This document shows, one piece after another, positions 21,387 through 30,346 of a DNA stretch of 30,346 bases. The first letter of the stretch is position 1; the number at the start of each line of letters is the position of its first letter. The notes beneath the pieces were generated by a model. It saw only the letters and a program-made list of their open reading frames with translations. It ran no database searches and was not told the origin of the DNA. The DNA lies in the NCBI GenBank assembly GCA_900404475.1, contig OUQQ01000225.1, positions 1-30,346 on the forward strand. Direction: 5' to 3'. A program made the position numbers and the translations under genes. This DNA comes from Spongospora subterranea. Its lineage: Eukaryota > Endomyxa > Phytomyxea > Plasmodiophorida > Plasmodiophoridae.

Positions 21387-21938
21387 TTGCCGCGAAACGG
21401 AGTTACAGATCGAGTGTGGGTTTCTGCAGATCCTCGGTCAGCGATATCCGCTCGACTCGACCCAGTCCGCAATGGCGCAATTCTCGCAAATGGCATCGAT
21501 CACTGCTTTATCGAGGTGGATTCCTGTCGCGCTGCTCATCTACTCGTTGATATTGAGCGGTGGCGCAGACACAGATGGTATAGGCAGCGCGTGATTCATA
21601 GTTCAGTATTTTTCTGAAAACTGGTGTAGCCAGTGAAGTGATACCCGCCCTGGCCAGTGGCGATAACCAGGAGAAGTCGGACGTGATCAAATTGAAACCA
21701 GGAGTGCCATATAAAATGGATATTCTAGGGCCAATCGTAATACAACCTGATGGTATGTGTTCAAATGATTCTTCCTATAATATGACTGAATCTGGTGTAT
21801 TGACCAACAGGTTCGATGCGCACCATCACTAATTGGAATACATTAACCGATAAAGAGAAGCAAATCACTATAACAAAACTATCAGAACGCAATGCCCTTC
21901 GAAAACAACAAATTTCAGATAAACATGATGATTTATAG
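21387..21938 (+). CDS. Short conserved eukaryotic protein ending KPGVPYK...GPIVI
   Basis: The clear part is at 21623-21938. It has the pattern KLKPGVPYKMDILGPIVI, a Gly-Ser turn created by splicing, TNWNTLTDKEKQITITKLS and ERNALRKQQ. The 59-nt intron (about 21752-21810) splits a Gly codon. I recall this pattern, GPIVI-x-D-G-x-x-x-x-I-x-N-W followed by an E-K-rich helix and R-N-x-x-R, from small uncharacterised proteins of fungi, oomycetes and plants; its function is unknown. The 5' part is uncertain. An upstream frame (21387-21617) reads LDPVRNGAILANGIDHCFIE and could be an earlier exon, but no clean splice joins it. Confidence 0.55.
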
Positions 21939-22840
21939 ATCAATAGATGATGGTACACCGTCAATTACATTTCGAAAAGAAATCAGGGTTAAACTGCCAT
22001 TTCCGGTTAGAGGGCCAATTTACTATCAGGTAAATATTATTATTGTCGTGTTTGTAAAAAACTCAGTTAGTAAACAGAAAAGGCAGTTCATTTTCTTTGT
22101 CGCTGTAGAGCCCGGAACAAGCCACCAATGTGGTGCAAATAAGAAGACAAGGTGGATTTTATAGGATATGGTGATTATCAAGTAATCGTGATTTTCTTTT
22201 TCCCGCGCGAATCAGGTTAATTTGTTTTTATTTGTAGGTCCACTTGTTGCCATCGCCATTCGGGGCCTTCCTAGCCCTTTCTTCCGGCCAGAATCCCATA
22301 TCTCAATCTGATCAGTTCCGTTCAGTCGTTTGGGCAATCGTTGCCTGGTCGGACTTTCGTTCGCGTCTGATTTGAAGGTTTACTTCGTGAAAGGACATAT
22401 CCATTCGGCGGCGTTTCCTGACATCGTTAGCACTCGCCACATGCTGTTGATTATCATCCTCCACTATATTTGCCATAGTGATACCATTTTCAATACAACT
22501 GCAAAAGTGGCTCCGGTCCCATTATCAGCCATCGCATTGCCGGCAATCCACATAAAAATGCAGCCTCACTATGGCAATTCTCACGAAAACAACAAGATCG
22601 GATCTCAAACCAGCAATGCGTATTCTTTTAGCAGACTATTGGCACACTCTGAATTTAAGTGGATGCCTAAGCGTGTCCAAAGTGATGGCCTTGAACCTGT
22701 TATCTTACATTCTTGAATTCGAGCACATCATCACTCGAGATCCTCTGAATCACCGGATCAAAGTGTTATCGTTTGGATAAAACAACACTATTCAACTACT
22801 TCTTCTGCATCAAAATAGTTGTAGCAATTTCAAGGAGTGT
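21939..22840. other. Fragmentary plus-strand frames, unidentified
   Basis: Plus-strand frames include KEIRVKLPFPVRGPIYYQ near 21978-22030 with a possible donor after it, PLVAIAIRGLPSPFFRPES near 22242, and open frames at 22330-22716 and 22571-22780. A spliced gene is possible but I could not chain the pieces in one frame. No domain is recognised. Confidence 0.3.
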
Positions 22841-23307
22841 TTAGGTTCTCAATTCACCGATGGAAATCGCTGTCTTGGCGCCGGTACAGTTGATGCATCG
22901 ATTTACCCAGTGATCTTGGGCCCAGGAATAGGTTGTTTGAACGCGGGTGAGGCCTAAAACTCCTAAAACGATCCAATAATAGATTGAATAAACTGAGCCC
23001 AAGTATTGATGCCGCCAGTCAGAATAATTTCCGAGTTGGCACAGTACAACCGTGTAACGCCATTTGACCATATGATGCTCTGTAGTGCAACTACGGACCT
23101 CGTCAGAACCGGCGAGATTATTGATCCAGGTCCTCATGGCGATCCAATTCTTCAGGACGCATGCGACTTGTCCCGCTTGTTGGAAATCGCATTGGTCAAG
23201 GCCCGGCTGTCGCCGTCCAATCTCCAGGTTGGGATGCCCAAGTCGTCTCCAGTTCGCCGACATTGCCGGTTCAGGTGGCGAATGTGATTAGCCGATCGAA
23301 ACAGGTT
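22841..23307. other. Overlapping ORFs on both strands, none convincing
   Basis: A 140-codon minus-strand frame (22841-23263) and a 93-codon plus-strand frame (23006-23287) overlap. Neither shows a known motif. The plus-strand one could contain the 5' end or an upstream exon of the Myb gene, whose own frame stays open back to 23161. Confidence 0.3.
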
Positions 23308-24031
23308 ATGAATGAAAACGGCCTGCATTCGGTGGGGGACATACGTCGCCGTTATTCAAAGGGTGATGGGTCATGGCTAACGCTGCCCCCTTTTGAACTG
23401 CCGATATGCTTATCAGATCTGATTGCCCATCTTCTCGATCAAAAACGTGACTTCAATAGGTAAACAAGCATTTGCTCGCGTTAGCTGCTGTTATTGATTC
23501 TGAATAGGTTTTCGATCCTCTCTCCCATCCCGGTTGGGCATCAATGGCTGAACCACGCCAATAAGTATGATTTGCGACGGGCTTTGCCCTCATCATCAAC
23601 AAAGAAGATCGAGTCAAACAGAACATCAGCTGAAAAGCTGTTGAGTGCAATGAAAAAATGGCATTCATCTGTGAGCAATATTCGCGGGAACAATTCTTAT
23701 CAATTAGAGACGCCCAGACAACCCTCTCCTCAACCATCACCCAGACAACCCTCTCCTCAACCGGTGCCCGACGTCCTGGAAGAAGCAAATAAATCCAACG
23801 ATAACGAAACTTGGGCGACAGAGGAGATTGAAAGGCTTTGTGCAGGTTTTTCAGACTTAAAACATACTTTGATCTGGTACTGAAAGAGTTTTTGCTTTAG
23901 GAGTTGACAAATTCGGTTCGTCTTGGGCTGCCATTATTGGCGAATTCGGCCTCCAACATAAATCTGAGAAGCAGCTAAGAAGGCAGTGGCTATTAATGCA
24001 GCTGGAAGATGCAAGGAATCAAAAATCATAA
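23308..24031 (+). CDS. Myb/SANT-domain DNA-binding protein
   Basis: Three exons are split by introns at 23460-23507 (48 nt) and 23846-23900 (55 nt). The N-terminal part reads RRRYSKGDGSWLTLPPFELP and IPVGHQWLNHANKYDLRRAL. A polar region carries two RQPSPQPSP-like repeats. The C-terminal domain joins ETWATEEIERLCAG to VDKFGSSWAAII, then SEKQLRRQW. Three aromatic-spaced Trp residues and the V-x-K-F/Y-G-x-x-W core are those of a single Myb/SANT repeat, similar to telobox-type domains. Such proteins bind DNA or chromatin in the nucleus. I start at the Met at 23308, but the frame is open to 23161, so it may be longer. It ends 37 bases from the P5CS stop, convergent. Confidence 0.75.
23713..23766 (+). 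repeat. 27-bp tandem repeat in the Myb gene
   Basis: cccagacaaccctctcctca occurs twice with a period of 27 bases, encoding RQPSPQPSP followed by a second, nearly identical unit. The in-frame period makes a Pro/Ser-rich linker before the Myb domain. Confidence 0.9.
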
Positions 24032-24068
24032 TATAATGTCAATCAGTTTATATTTTATTTTAACAGTT

Positions 24069-27053
24069 TCACAATGTCGAATGCGTGTATTTGCATTGAC
24101 CATCATTGAACTGTTGCACAGTATGGTATGCGTCGGATCGCAACTTCCATCGCGTTGTTAGCAAACCTTCGACGCCAACAGGCCCGCGAGCGTGAATCCG
24201 CCCTGTAGATATTCCGACCTCGGCGCCCAAACCAAAACGATATCCATCTGAGAATCGCGTGGAGGCATTGTGGAATATACAGGCGCTGTCAACTTGATTC
24301 ATGAATTGCTTAACAACTTGAGCATTCTCGCTCACGATCGTTTCGGTATGTCCACTGCCGTACGAGTGGATATGGTCAATGGCGGCATTGACGTCGCTCA
24401 CGATTTCCAGCGTCAAACAAAGATCCGAGTATTCAGTTGACAATGATGACGCAGGAGGAAGATGCAGCAATCGCACAGCTGCAGGACCTCCATAAACACG
24501 GATTTTCTCTTCACCGAGAACGCTTAAAATGATCTAGAAGTGACATGAATTCAAGTTTGAAAATAACAATATAAGTAGTGACTACATTCAGGTTTCCATT
24601 GGCAATGTGGCTTTGATGAATGAGAAGAGTTTCCAATGAATTGCATGCAGCAGGATAACTCGCCTTAGAGTCGATCAACAAAGGCTTGACCTTATTCATG
24701 TCGGCATCGGCATCAACATACATGTGGCAAATACCATCGGCATGACCCAGCACAGGAATGTGAGTATTGCTTTTCATGAAATTCACGAGTTCCGACGATC
24801 TGCCAAAAACAGATAAGATTCGCAGTGATGAACCTGAACTTCCTCACCCTCTGGGAATAACCAAGTCGATACAATCATCCAAAGCTAAAAGTTCATGAAT
24901 GTCGTCCCGGGATTCAATTAACTGGATGATATCCCTGAACAAATGAGCGTTGAGAAACTGATAACGAGACGACGCGACGAAAAAACCTTGGCACTACGCC
25001 ACCTGAGCTGGCATGAACTGCATCTACTATAATTGAATGCAGAATTCGATTTGAAAAGATAGCTTCCTTGCCGCCTTTTAACAGCAATCCATTACTGCTT
25101 TGTAAGGCTGAAAATGTAGATTAGAAACGCACATGAAAAGGTAGTGGCAATATACCGAGAGAGGCAATTTGCGGAAGAGCATCCGGTCTGGACTCAAACA
25201 CGACAAGTAGCACACCGATTGGCGCTGCTTCTTGAACAAGCTCCAACCCTTGTCCTACTTCCATATTACGCCATATGCGAGATAAAGGGTCAGTTTGTTC
25301 GGCCAATTGTTCAATCCCTTCGCAAACGATCTGAATCTTCTTTTCGGAAATTACAAGCCTACAATGAATATGCAATGTCATCAATGAGAATACATGAAAA
25401 ATAGGGAACACAAGTCCAACTTGAAGCTCGTCAACTACCCAAAAAACGCTTAACGTTGTCAAAGAAATAATAACCGTTTCAAGTATATCGAGAAAGGTTA
25501 AATGACAATAAGTGAACTCGACTGGAAACAATAAGCACCTGTCTTTCATCGACTGAGAAATATCAGATAATTTGGCAGCATTATCAATATCTTTTTGATT
25601 TTCAGCAATAATATCGGCAGTTCTGCAACGTAATGCTGTGCTAACAGCTTTCAAGATAACTCGGCGGTCATCACTGTGAACAGATTTCAAAAACTAAGCA
25701 TGCCTTTTGAAAAAAAATAGGAGACGCGACCTGCTAAGAGCATAGAGCTTACGCGCCGCATTTCTGCAAAGCGAAGCTTGATCCCTGGGCGACATTCCCT
25801 CATCCAGCAATTTTGCGGAAAACAGCGTCCCTATCGTTGCACCACTGCAGATATCCAAGATCGAGTTGGAAGAATGTCCTGCTCAACGGCGTAAACAGCG
25901 CAAAGTCGCAGAAAAGACTGCGCTCATATCTTACCAGATGCAATAACAACTGCACCTACTCCACGGTTAACAGCATCCAAAGCAGCATCAATTTTAGCCT
26001 ATCGATGGTTCAAGAATTGGTCGATGAATATTAAGCTCAATACCTGCATGCCACCACGACCAACCCGGGACTTTTCCCCTATCGTTACCGATTCGGTATT
26101 ACGATAAACGTGCATGACACGAGGAACAACGCCTTTCTTCAAGTTTTCAGGAGGCAAAACATATAATCCATTCTAAAAAGAAATGAAGGTTCCGATACAG
26201 AAGGCGTGGATTTAACACGTACCACATCCGTCAGGAGTATTTGCAGCTGCACCCCCATGACAGATGACACCAGTGTCGCTAACGAATCGTTATCCCAGAA
26301 AATCATGCCGTCTTCGTCAGTCAGCGGCGTTTCGCGACCAGACATGACATCGTTTTCGTTTAAAATAGGAATAATCCCAACCGATAAAAGAGTATCCATC
26401 GTAGAGCGGAACTACAACGACAAGTTTCAACTAAGCATCGAGGTGGAAAACCAAGATTGTACTTGTTGGCGCTTTTGAGGGGAATTGAAATTGGAATCCA
26501 TCACCAGAACTTGGGCACACTTAATGTCGCGAACGGCAAACAAGGTCTCGTACAAAGACATTAGACGTGACTGTCCGGCAGCTGCACAAGCCTAAAGCAA
26601 AACGATAAGTTATAGAGTAGGATGATTTTCTGCACAAAAACTAACCTTGCCATCCCACTCCTTCAATTTCTGTGAAGAATTGCAGGCCCCCACATGAGAC
26701 CGGAATGAGCTGTTCAACATGGCTTGCTTGTTTAGACTACGCCTGCCAAGGCCAACTGCACCGGACGTCACCAAAATGACCTTTTTGTTTTGCTCATGGA
26801 GTTGGCCGATCTGAGGCGGAGTTAGCATCCCCGAATACGAATCCGTTGCCCACAAACCTGTTCAACGAGATGACCAATGCGTCCTAGTGCTAAATGGCCA
26901 TTGCATGTTGTCACTACTAATCGTTAGTCTAGATGGTGTCGAAGGTCATCTTAGTCGCTTACCGACACCAGTCCCAACTTTAACTAAAATAAAATCACAC
27001 GATGGGAACTGATCCCTTGACAATGGTACGCTGTTGCCATATGGCTGGCTCAT
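24069..27053 (-). CDS. P5CS: Delta-1-pyrroline-5-carboxylate synthetase, bifunctional
   Basis: It makes proline precursor from glutamate in two steps: glutamate 5-kinase, then NADPH-dependent glutamyl-phosphate reductase. After the first 30 residues (ILVKVGTGV) come [39 protein letters not shown] and a [14 protein letters not shown] kinase core. The reductase part has [63 protein letters not shown] with the catalytic Cys, [19 protein letters not shown] and [15 protein letters not shown]. The fused layout is that of plants, animals and oomycetes. First intron 26917-26962 (46 nt). One intron, 25359-25538, is unusual at 180 nt, with no in-frame stop and length divisible by three. C-terminal residues after TVQQF are not conserved and may reflect a missed splice. 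Confidence 0.93.
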
Positions 27054-28396
27054 AGTGTGTTACCTGCCACTGTCACATTAGCGGTTCAGCTGGTCATGTT
27101 TCGACGCAGTGTTACCGTACGGGTAATTAGAACGCGCCCGAAAAACAATTCACGAGATGAAAGGTCCAAGTACAGAACGTACGAGTCGACAGGGACCACC
27201 ACACGATGGCGTTGATTTCTAACGCTGCGATTTTTGACGATCTAAATTGATCCTGTCGGCAGTGCGGACTCCGTGCAAAAAATGGCCATCAGTCGCGGGC
27301 CAGGTTGAATCTTTTATGGCCAGCCTTCGTGAAAGATCTTGATGAATGTAGATTGGTGTTCTGTGAAAGGGTTTCATGAGTGAATGACTAAAATCGAAAT
27401 TCTCGTCGCACATCAGTTTTACATCGACACGATTTCATGCCGGCCCGGCTCCCCTGAAGCCTTTCTGGTCTACTGGTACTGTAGGGTAGAAATTTTTAAT
27501 TTTTTAAATATTTGGATGCTTGACCTGAATTTTTCTATTTCGACCAATTTGACCAATTGATGCCACTTATTGTCAAAAGTGCGGAACACCCGAACTTGAC
27601 GACGAAGTGACAACTGTGCATTTCGTTGAGTGGCTGATAATATGGGTGTGAAATTTCATGTGGTACAAAAAATTGGCTTTCATTTTGAATGTAGAAGTGA
27701 AAGAATCTGTCTTGATTTTTTATCTCAAGTGAATTGCAAATCGTGAGAAGTATATGACCAACATCGATGCAGAAAGCTGTTGTTTTCTGAGAATGGCTAA
27801 CTGCAATGATACTCTAGGTTCTGCCTCACAAAAATCCAGAACTAACCTTAAAGCCAGGTGAAAGACTAGGCATTCTTTCCCATCAGAATTTGAGTTTGAT
27901 TCAGTTTTATTCAACATCAGACAACTTCAAACCCCATCACAAAATAACAGATTTTTCATAGAGTTTTAACTTGCTACCAAAGTAGACGATTCGGCTCGCA
28001 CTGTAATCGCATATCCAAGTAGTACACATTTTGAAAACATTGATTGCAAGTTGTTGCGATGATCTGAGCCGTCAACTGTATAAACCATGCAATCTGGGCA
28101 TCAAACACTACCTAGTAGTAGAGATGTGTAGAGCAACTACCAAACCCTTGGAGCCAGAAACAGGAGAAACATGAAGAGTTTGAGACTTTTGTCCTCGTAT
28201 GGCCATCTTCTCAAGTTTTATGATAGATTTGATTGGTTTACACAAAATTTCGGTTAGATCCCCTTTTTCAGAAAATAATAGCCCGATGACATCGAATCCG
28301 TTATCTGCAAGAGTCGTCACATAGGGAAACGCATTCAGAGTTAGCAAGCTGACCAGAGTAGCATTCATGGGTTGAATTGCAATTCGACCCTGATCG
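27054..28396. other. Long stretch without a recognised gene
   Basis: It contains the P5CS promoter and about 1.3 kb in which I see no gene. Minus-strand frames (27219-27413, 27720-27917, 28108-28368) are short and anonymous. They might be further decayed retroelement sequence, because the Ty3/gypsy relic lies directly to the right on the same strand. Confidence 0.45.
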
Positions 28397-29177
28397 ACAT
28401 AAAATGTTCGATCTCATCAGATTCCATTTCGACCAATGAGCAATATGACTGACGATGGGATGAAAGAAACGCAGTCGCCGGACAGCATACTGGATAGGAA
28501 AAGCTTCTTTTTCAGGAACCGACCAGTTGGCAGACGACCTTTTGAAAGCACCACTACAAAAGGCTAGCGGCTGATGATGTTGCTCTTAGAAAGGTAAATG
28601 AAAGTCGTCTTCAGGGACTTGCGTAATGACAATGACTGAATAATCTACAACCAAAGATAGGTGGATCCAAAATCGGTCGCTCACCGAATATTGACAGTCA
28701 ATGCACTGTTACAGGATTACGCGCCAAAAATTTTTGCTAGCATCAGTAAAAAGACATGGGACAAGGTCATCCGACGGATACGACCTGTCNACATAAAATG
28801 TTCGATCTCATCAATTCCATTTCGACCAATGAGCAATATGACTGACGATGGGATGAAAGAAACGCAGTCGCCGGACAGCATACTGGATAGGAAAAGCTTC
28901 TTTTTCAGGAACCGACCAGTTGGCAGACGACCTTTTGAAAGCACCACTACAAAAGGCTAGCGGCTGATGATGTTGCTCTTAGAAAGGTAAATGAAAGTCG
29001 TCTTCAGGGACTTGCGTAATGACAATGACTGAATAATCTACAACCAAAGATAGGTGGATCCAAAATCGGTCGCTCACCGAATATTGACAGTCAATGCACT
29101 GTTACAGGATTACGCGCCAAAAATTTTTGCTAGCATCAGTAAAAAGACATGGGACAAGGTCATCCGACGGATACGAC
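28397..29177. repeat. Nearly perfect tandem duplication, period about 393, with N at the junction
   Basis: The block from acataaaatgttcgatct at 28397 to gatacgac at 28784 recurs at 28791-29177, with one base difference in length (catcagattcc against catcaattcc). The unit join reads ctgtcn just before the second copy. Unit length is about 387-388 bases. Confidence 0.95.
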
Positions 29178-29520
29178 AGCGTGACAGCATGTTTGATCGC
29201 ATCAATAATGGAGTTGAAAGCCGCTCGATGGGACTCGCCAAAATCGAGAAGTAGAATCCTGGACGCGAATTTCTTGGTGCGAACAGGGGCCGACGACAGA
29301 GAGCCAAGTAACAGCACACACAAATTGCATCAGATCTCCAGCTGTTTGAGGAAGACCAAAATTTGACAGCGCTTGGATACGACGAGGATATGGAGAGATT
29401 CCTTTTTCCGAATATACTTGTCCACACCAGAGGTCTTCGCGCATGAAGAAACGACACTTTGATGCGCTGTTCTATGGGAATAGCCAAATCGGGGAAGTTA
29501 TCATAAAACTTCTTACTCAT
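28397..29520 (-). pseudogene. Ty3/gypsy retrotransposon pol fragment (RT end to RNase H)
   Basis: On the minus strand from about 29444 the reading gives FMREDLWCGQVYSEKGISP, PRRIQALSNFGLPQTAGDLM and QFVCAVTWLSVVGP, the thumb/connection region of a Ty3/gypsy reverse transcriptase. Further on come AAFNSIIDAIKHAVTLSYPS and PCLFTDASKNFW, the RNase H start with its catalytic Asp. Across the duplicated block come HQPLAFCSGAFKRSSANWSV and EKEAFPIQYAVRRL, the RNase H body. Several frameshifts and stops interrupt it, and protease, palm and integrase are not visible, so it is a relic. It contains the 393-bp duplication and an unresolved base at 28790. Confidence 0.8.
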
Positions 29521-30160
29521 TACGGAAAAATCTGCACCATCATCTACCTATTGTTATTGGAACGACGACTTTTGCTGAGCCTACCGACAGAACGGCCGTT
29601 CTTAAAGTACGTTGAGAGGAAATTTCAGTCACGTTTTTAGATTGACAAACATGGGAAATTTCAGTTTCAGGTGATGAAGAGCAGGAAAGGTGGAAACTGT
29701 TTCGAACGTCACGCGGGAGACAGCTGGCGTCGAGAGGGGCCGATCTTCCGGTTCGAGTCCATTTCCTAAAAAGGCACTTAAAAAGCGGATTTATTCGTAA
29801 ACAGTAGAACAGGGAGGGCTAGCCGTGGAGACTCGCATGATAAACGGTTTCTCTGATGTGTGGCGTTGCGAAAACGAGAATGAGTTCTGCTGGAGTCTTC
29901 AGCAGTTGTTTGCGTTCGATGCTGAGAAAAACGGTTGTTTACAAAGTTTTCAGGCGGCTGGACTCTGGAGGATTATGGTGATAGCGGTTGGTGGAAGAGG
30001 TTTCAGGGCGATTAGAAAAACCGAAATTTGGTCGTGAAACTCGTCTCTGTGGTGGGTGTGAGGCAAAATTTTCCGCCGCTGGATAAGGTTCTATTTCTTC
30101 CTCTGATGATGATTCCATCAGAACTAGTTGCTGTAAATCATCATCCTCGTCCATGAACAA
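29521..30160 (-). other. Retroelement-side region with an acidic ORF
   Basis: The minus-strand frame 29939-30160 begins MFMDEDDDLQQLVLMESSSE and continues polar and Asn/Ser/Pro-rich to 29939. On the same strand, near 29560-29640, another frame reads RTLRTAVLSVGSAKVVVPI. Both lie 5' of the pol fragment in its own direction, so they could be remnants of gag or protease, but no zinc knuckle or D-S/T-G is visible. Function is unknown. Confidence 0.3.
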
Positions 30161-30346
30161 AAAGGGTTAAACATGAGCATTGCGGAGAACTCTACCGGGT
30201 ACTACCCCTCCATGATTCAAAATGATGGGGTGGGAATAAGCCCGCCATGGGCTTAATCTACGGTAGTCCGGCCGGGCCCGACTGGATCTAGCGTTTAACC
30301 TCTGGACTTAATCCGTGGGGTGGGGATGCTCTAAGGTTGCTTTCGC
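30161..30346. other. GC-rich end with short palindromes
   Basis: The segment holds taagcccgccatgggctta, a 7-bp stem around gccat at about 30238, and the self-complementary strings ccggccgg and cgggcccg near 30270. It begins gagcat near 30176 and has atgctc near 30328, which could be 6-bp terminal repeats of a MITE or part of an LTR. It is clearly richer in G and C than its surroundings, but evidence for an element is weak. Confidence 0.35.

Noticed and set aside
22841..23263. 140-codon minus-strand ORF
   Set aside because: No motif is visible, it overlaps an equally open plus-strand frame, and the composition gives no support for coding.
28661..29254. Duplicated plus-strand ORF beginning MDPKSVAHRILTVN
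   Set aside because: It is antisense to the RNase H part of the Ty3/gypsy relic and appears twice only because of the tandem duplication.
29715..29772. tRNA-like T-loop string ggttcgagtcc
   Set aside because: The bases flanking the loop do not form a five-pair stem, and no cloverleaf can be drawn upstream.

Overview
The window looks like nuclear DNA from a compact eukaryotic genome. Genes are close together, partly convergent, and most recognisable ones are broken by GT-AG introns of about 46-63 bases. The best guess is an oomycete (stramenopile). The NADH kinase is of the plant/oomycete NADK3 type, and the ABC transporter is ABCA-type, apparently with a single nucleotide-binding domain. The transposon relics (Tc1-like, DDE_Tnp_4-like, Ty3/gypsy) resemble families I know from oomycetes. 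An Albugo-like biotroph would fit the short introns and moderate AT content, but the genus is only a guess. Raw open reading frames are misleading here: most proteins appear only after introns are removed, and I inferred splice sites by reading both strands against remembered family sequences.

Layout. 1-2035: decayed Tc1-like transposase pieces in opposite orientations, a perfect 20-bp hairpin and one unidentified ORF. 2036-7826: three minus-strand genes, an F-box-like protein, the meiotic MutS homologue MSH4 (3588-7249, many exons) and mitoribosomal protein mS33 (MRPS33). 7903-11342: a transposon cluster, with two decayed copies of one DDE transposase pointing away from each other and an element with 250-bp terminal inverted repeats between them. 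11761-18896: a small basic protein (+), a Siw14-like atypical phosphatase (-), an NADK3-like kinase (+) and an ABCA transporter (-). 18897-23300: poorly resolved, with an inverted repeat of a decayed coding segment, unidentified ORFs and a short conserved protein ending at 21938. 23308-27053: a Myb/SANT protein (+) convergent with bifunctional P5CS (-). 27054-30346: a decayed Ty3/gypsy pol fragment (-) carrying a 393-bp tandem duplication with an N at its junction, probably an assembly join.

The host genes are housekeeping or regulatory: meiotic recombination, mitochondrial translation, NADP supply, proline synthesis, lipid-type transport and phosphate signalling. NADK and P5CS are loosely linked because P5CS consumes NADPH, but nothing suggests an operon-like system. 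I found no clear new biological system. The most unusual points are a 180-nt stop-free, in-frame intron in P5CS that would encode a hydrophobic segment if retained, introns that split the P-loop codons of two unrelated ATPases, and the mirror-image transposon locus.
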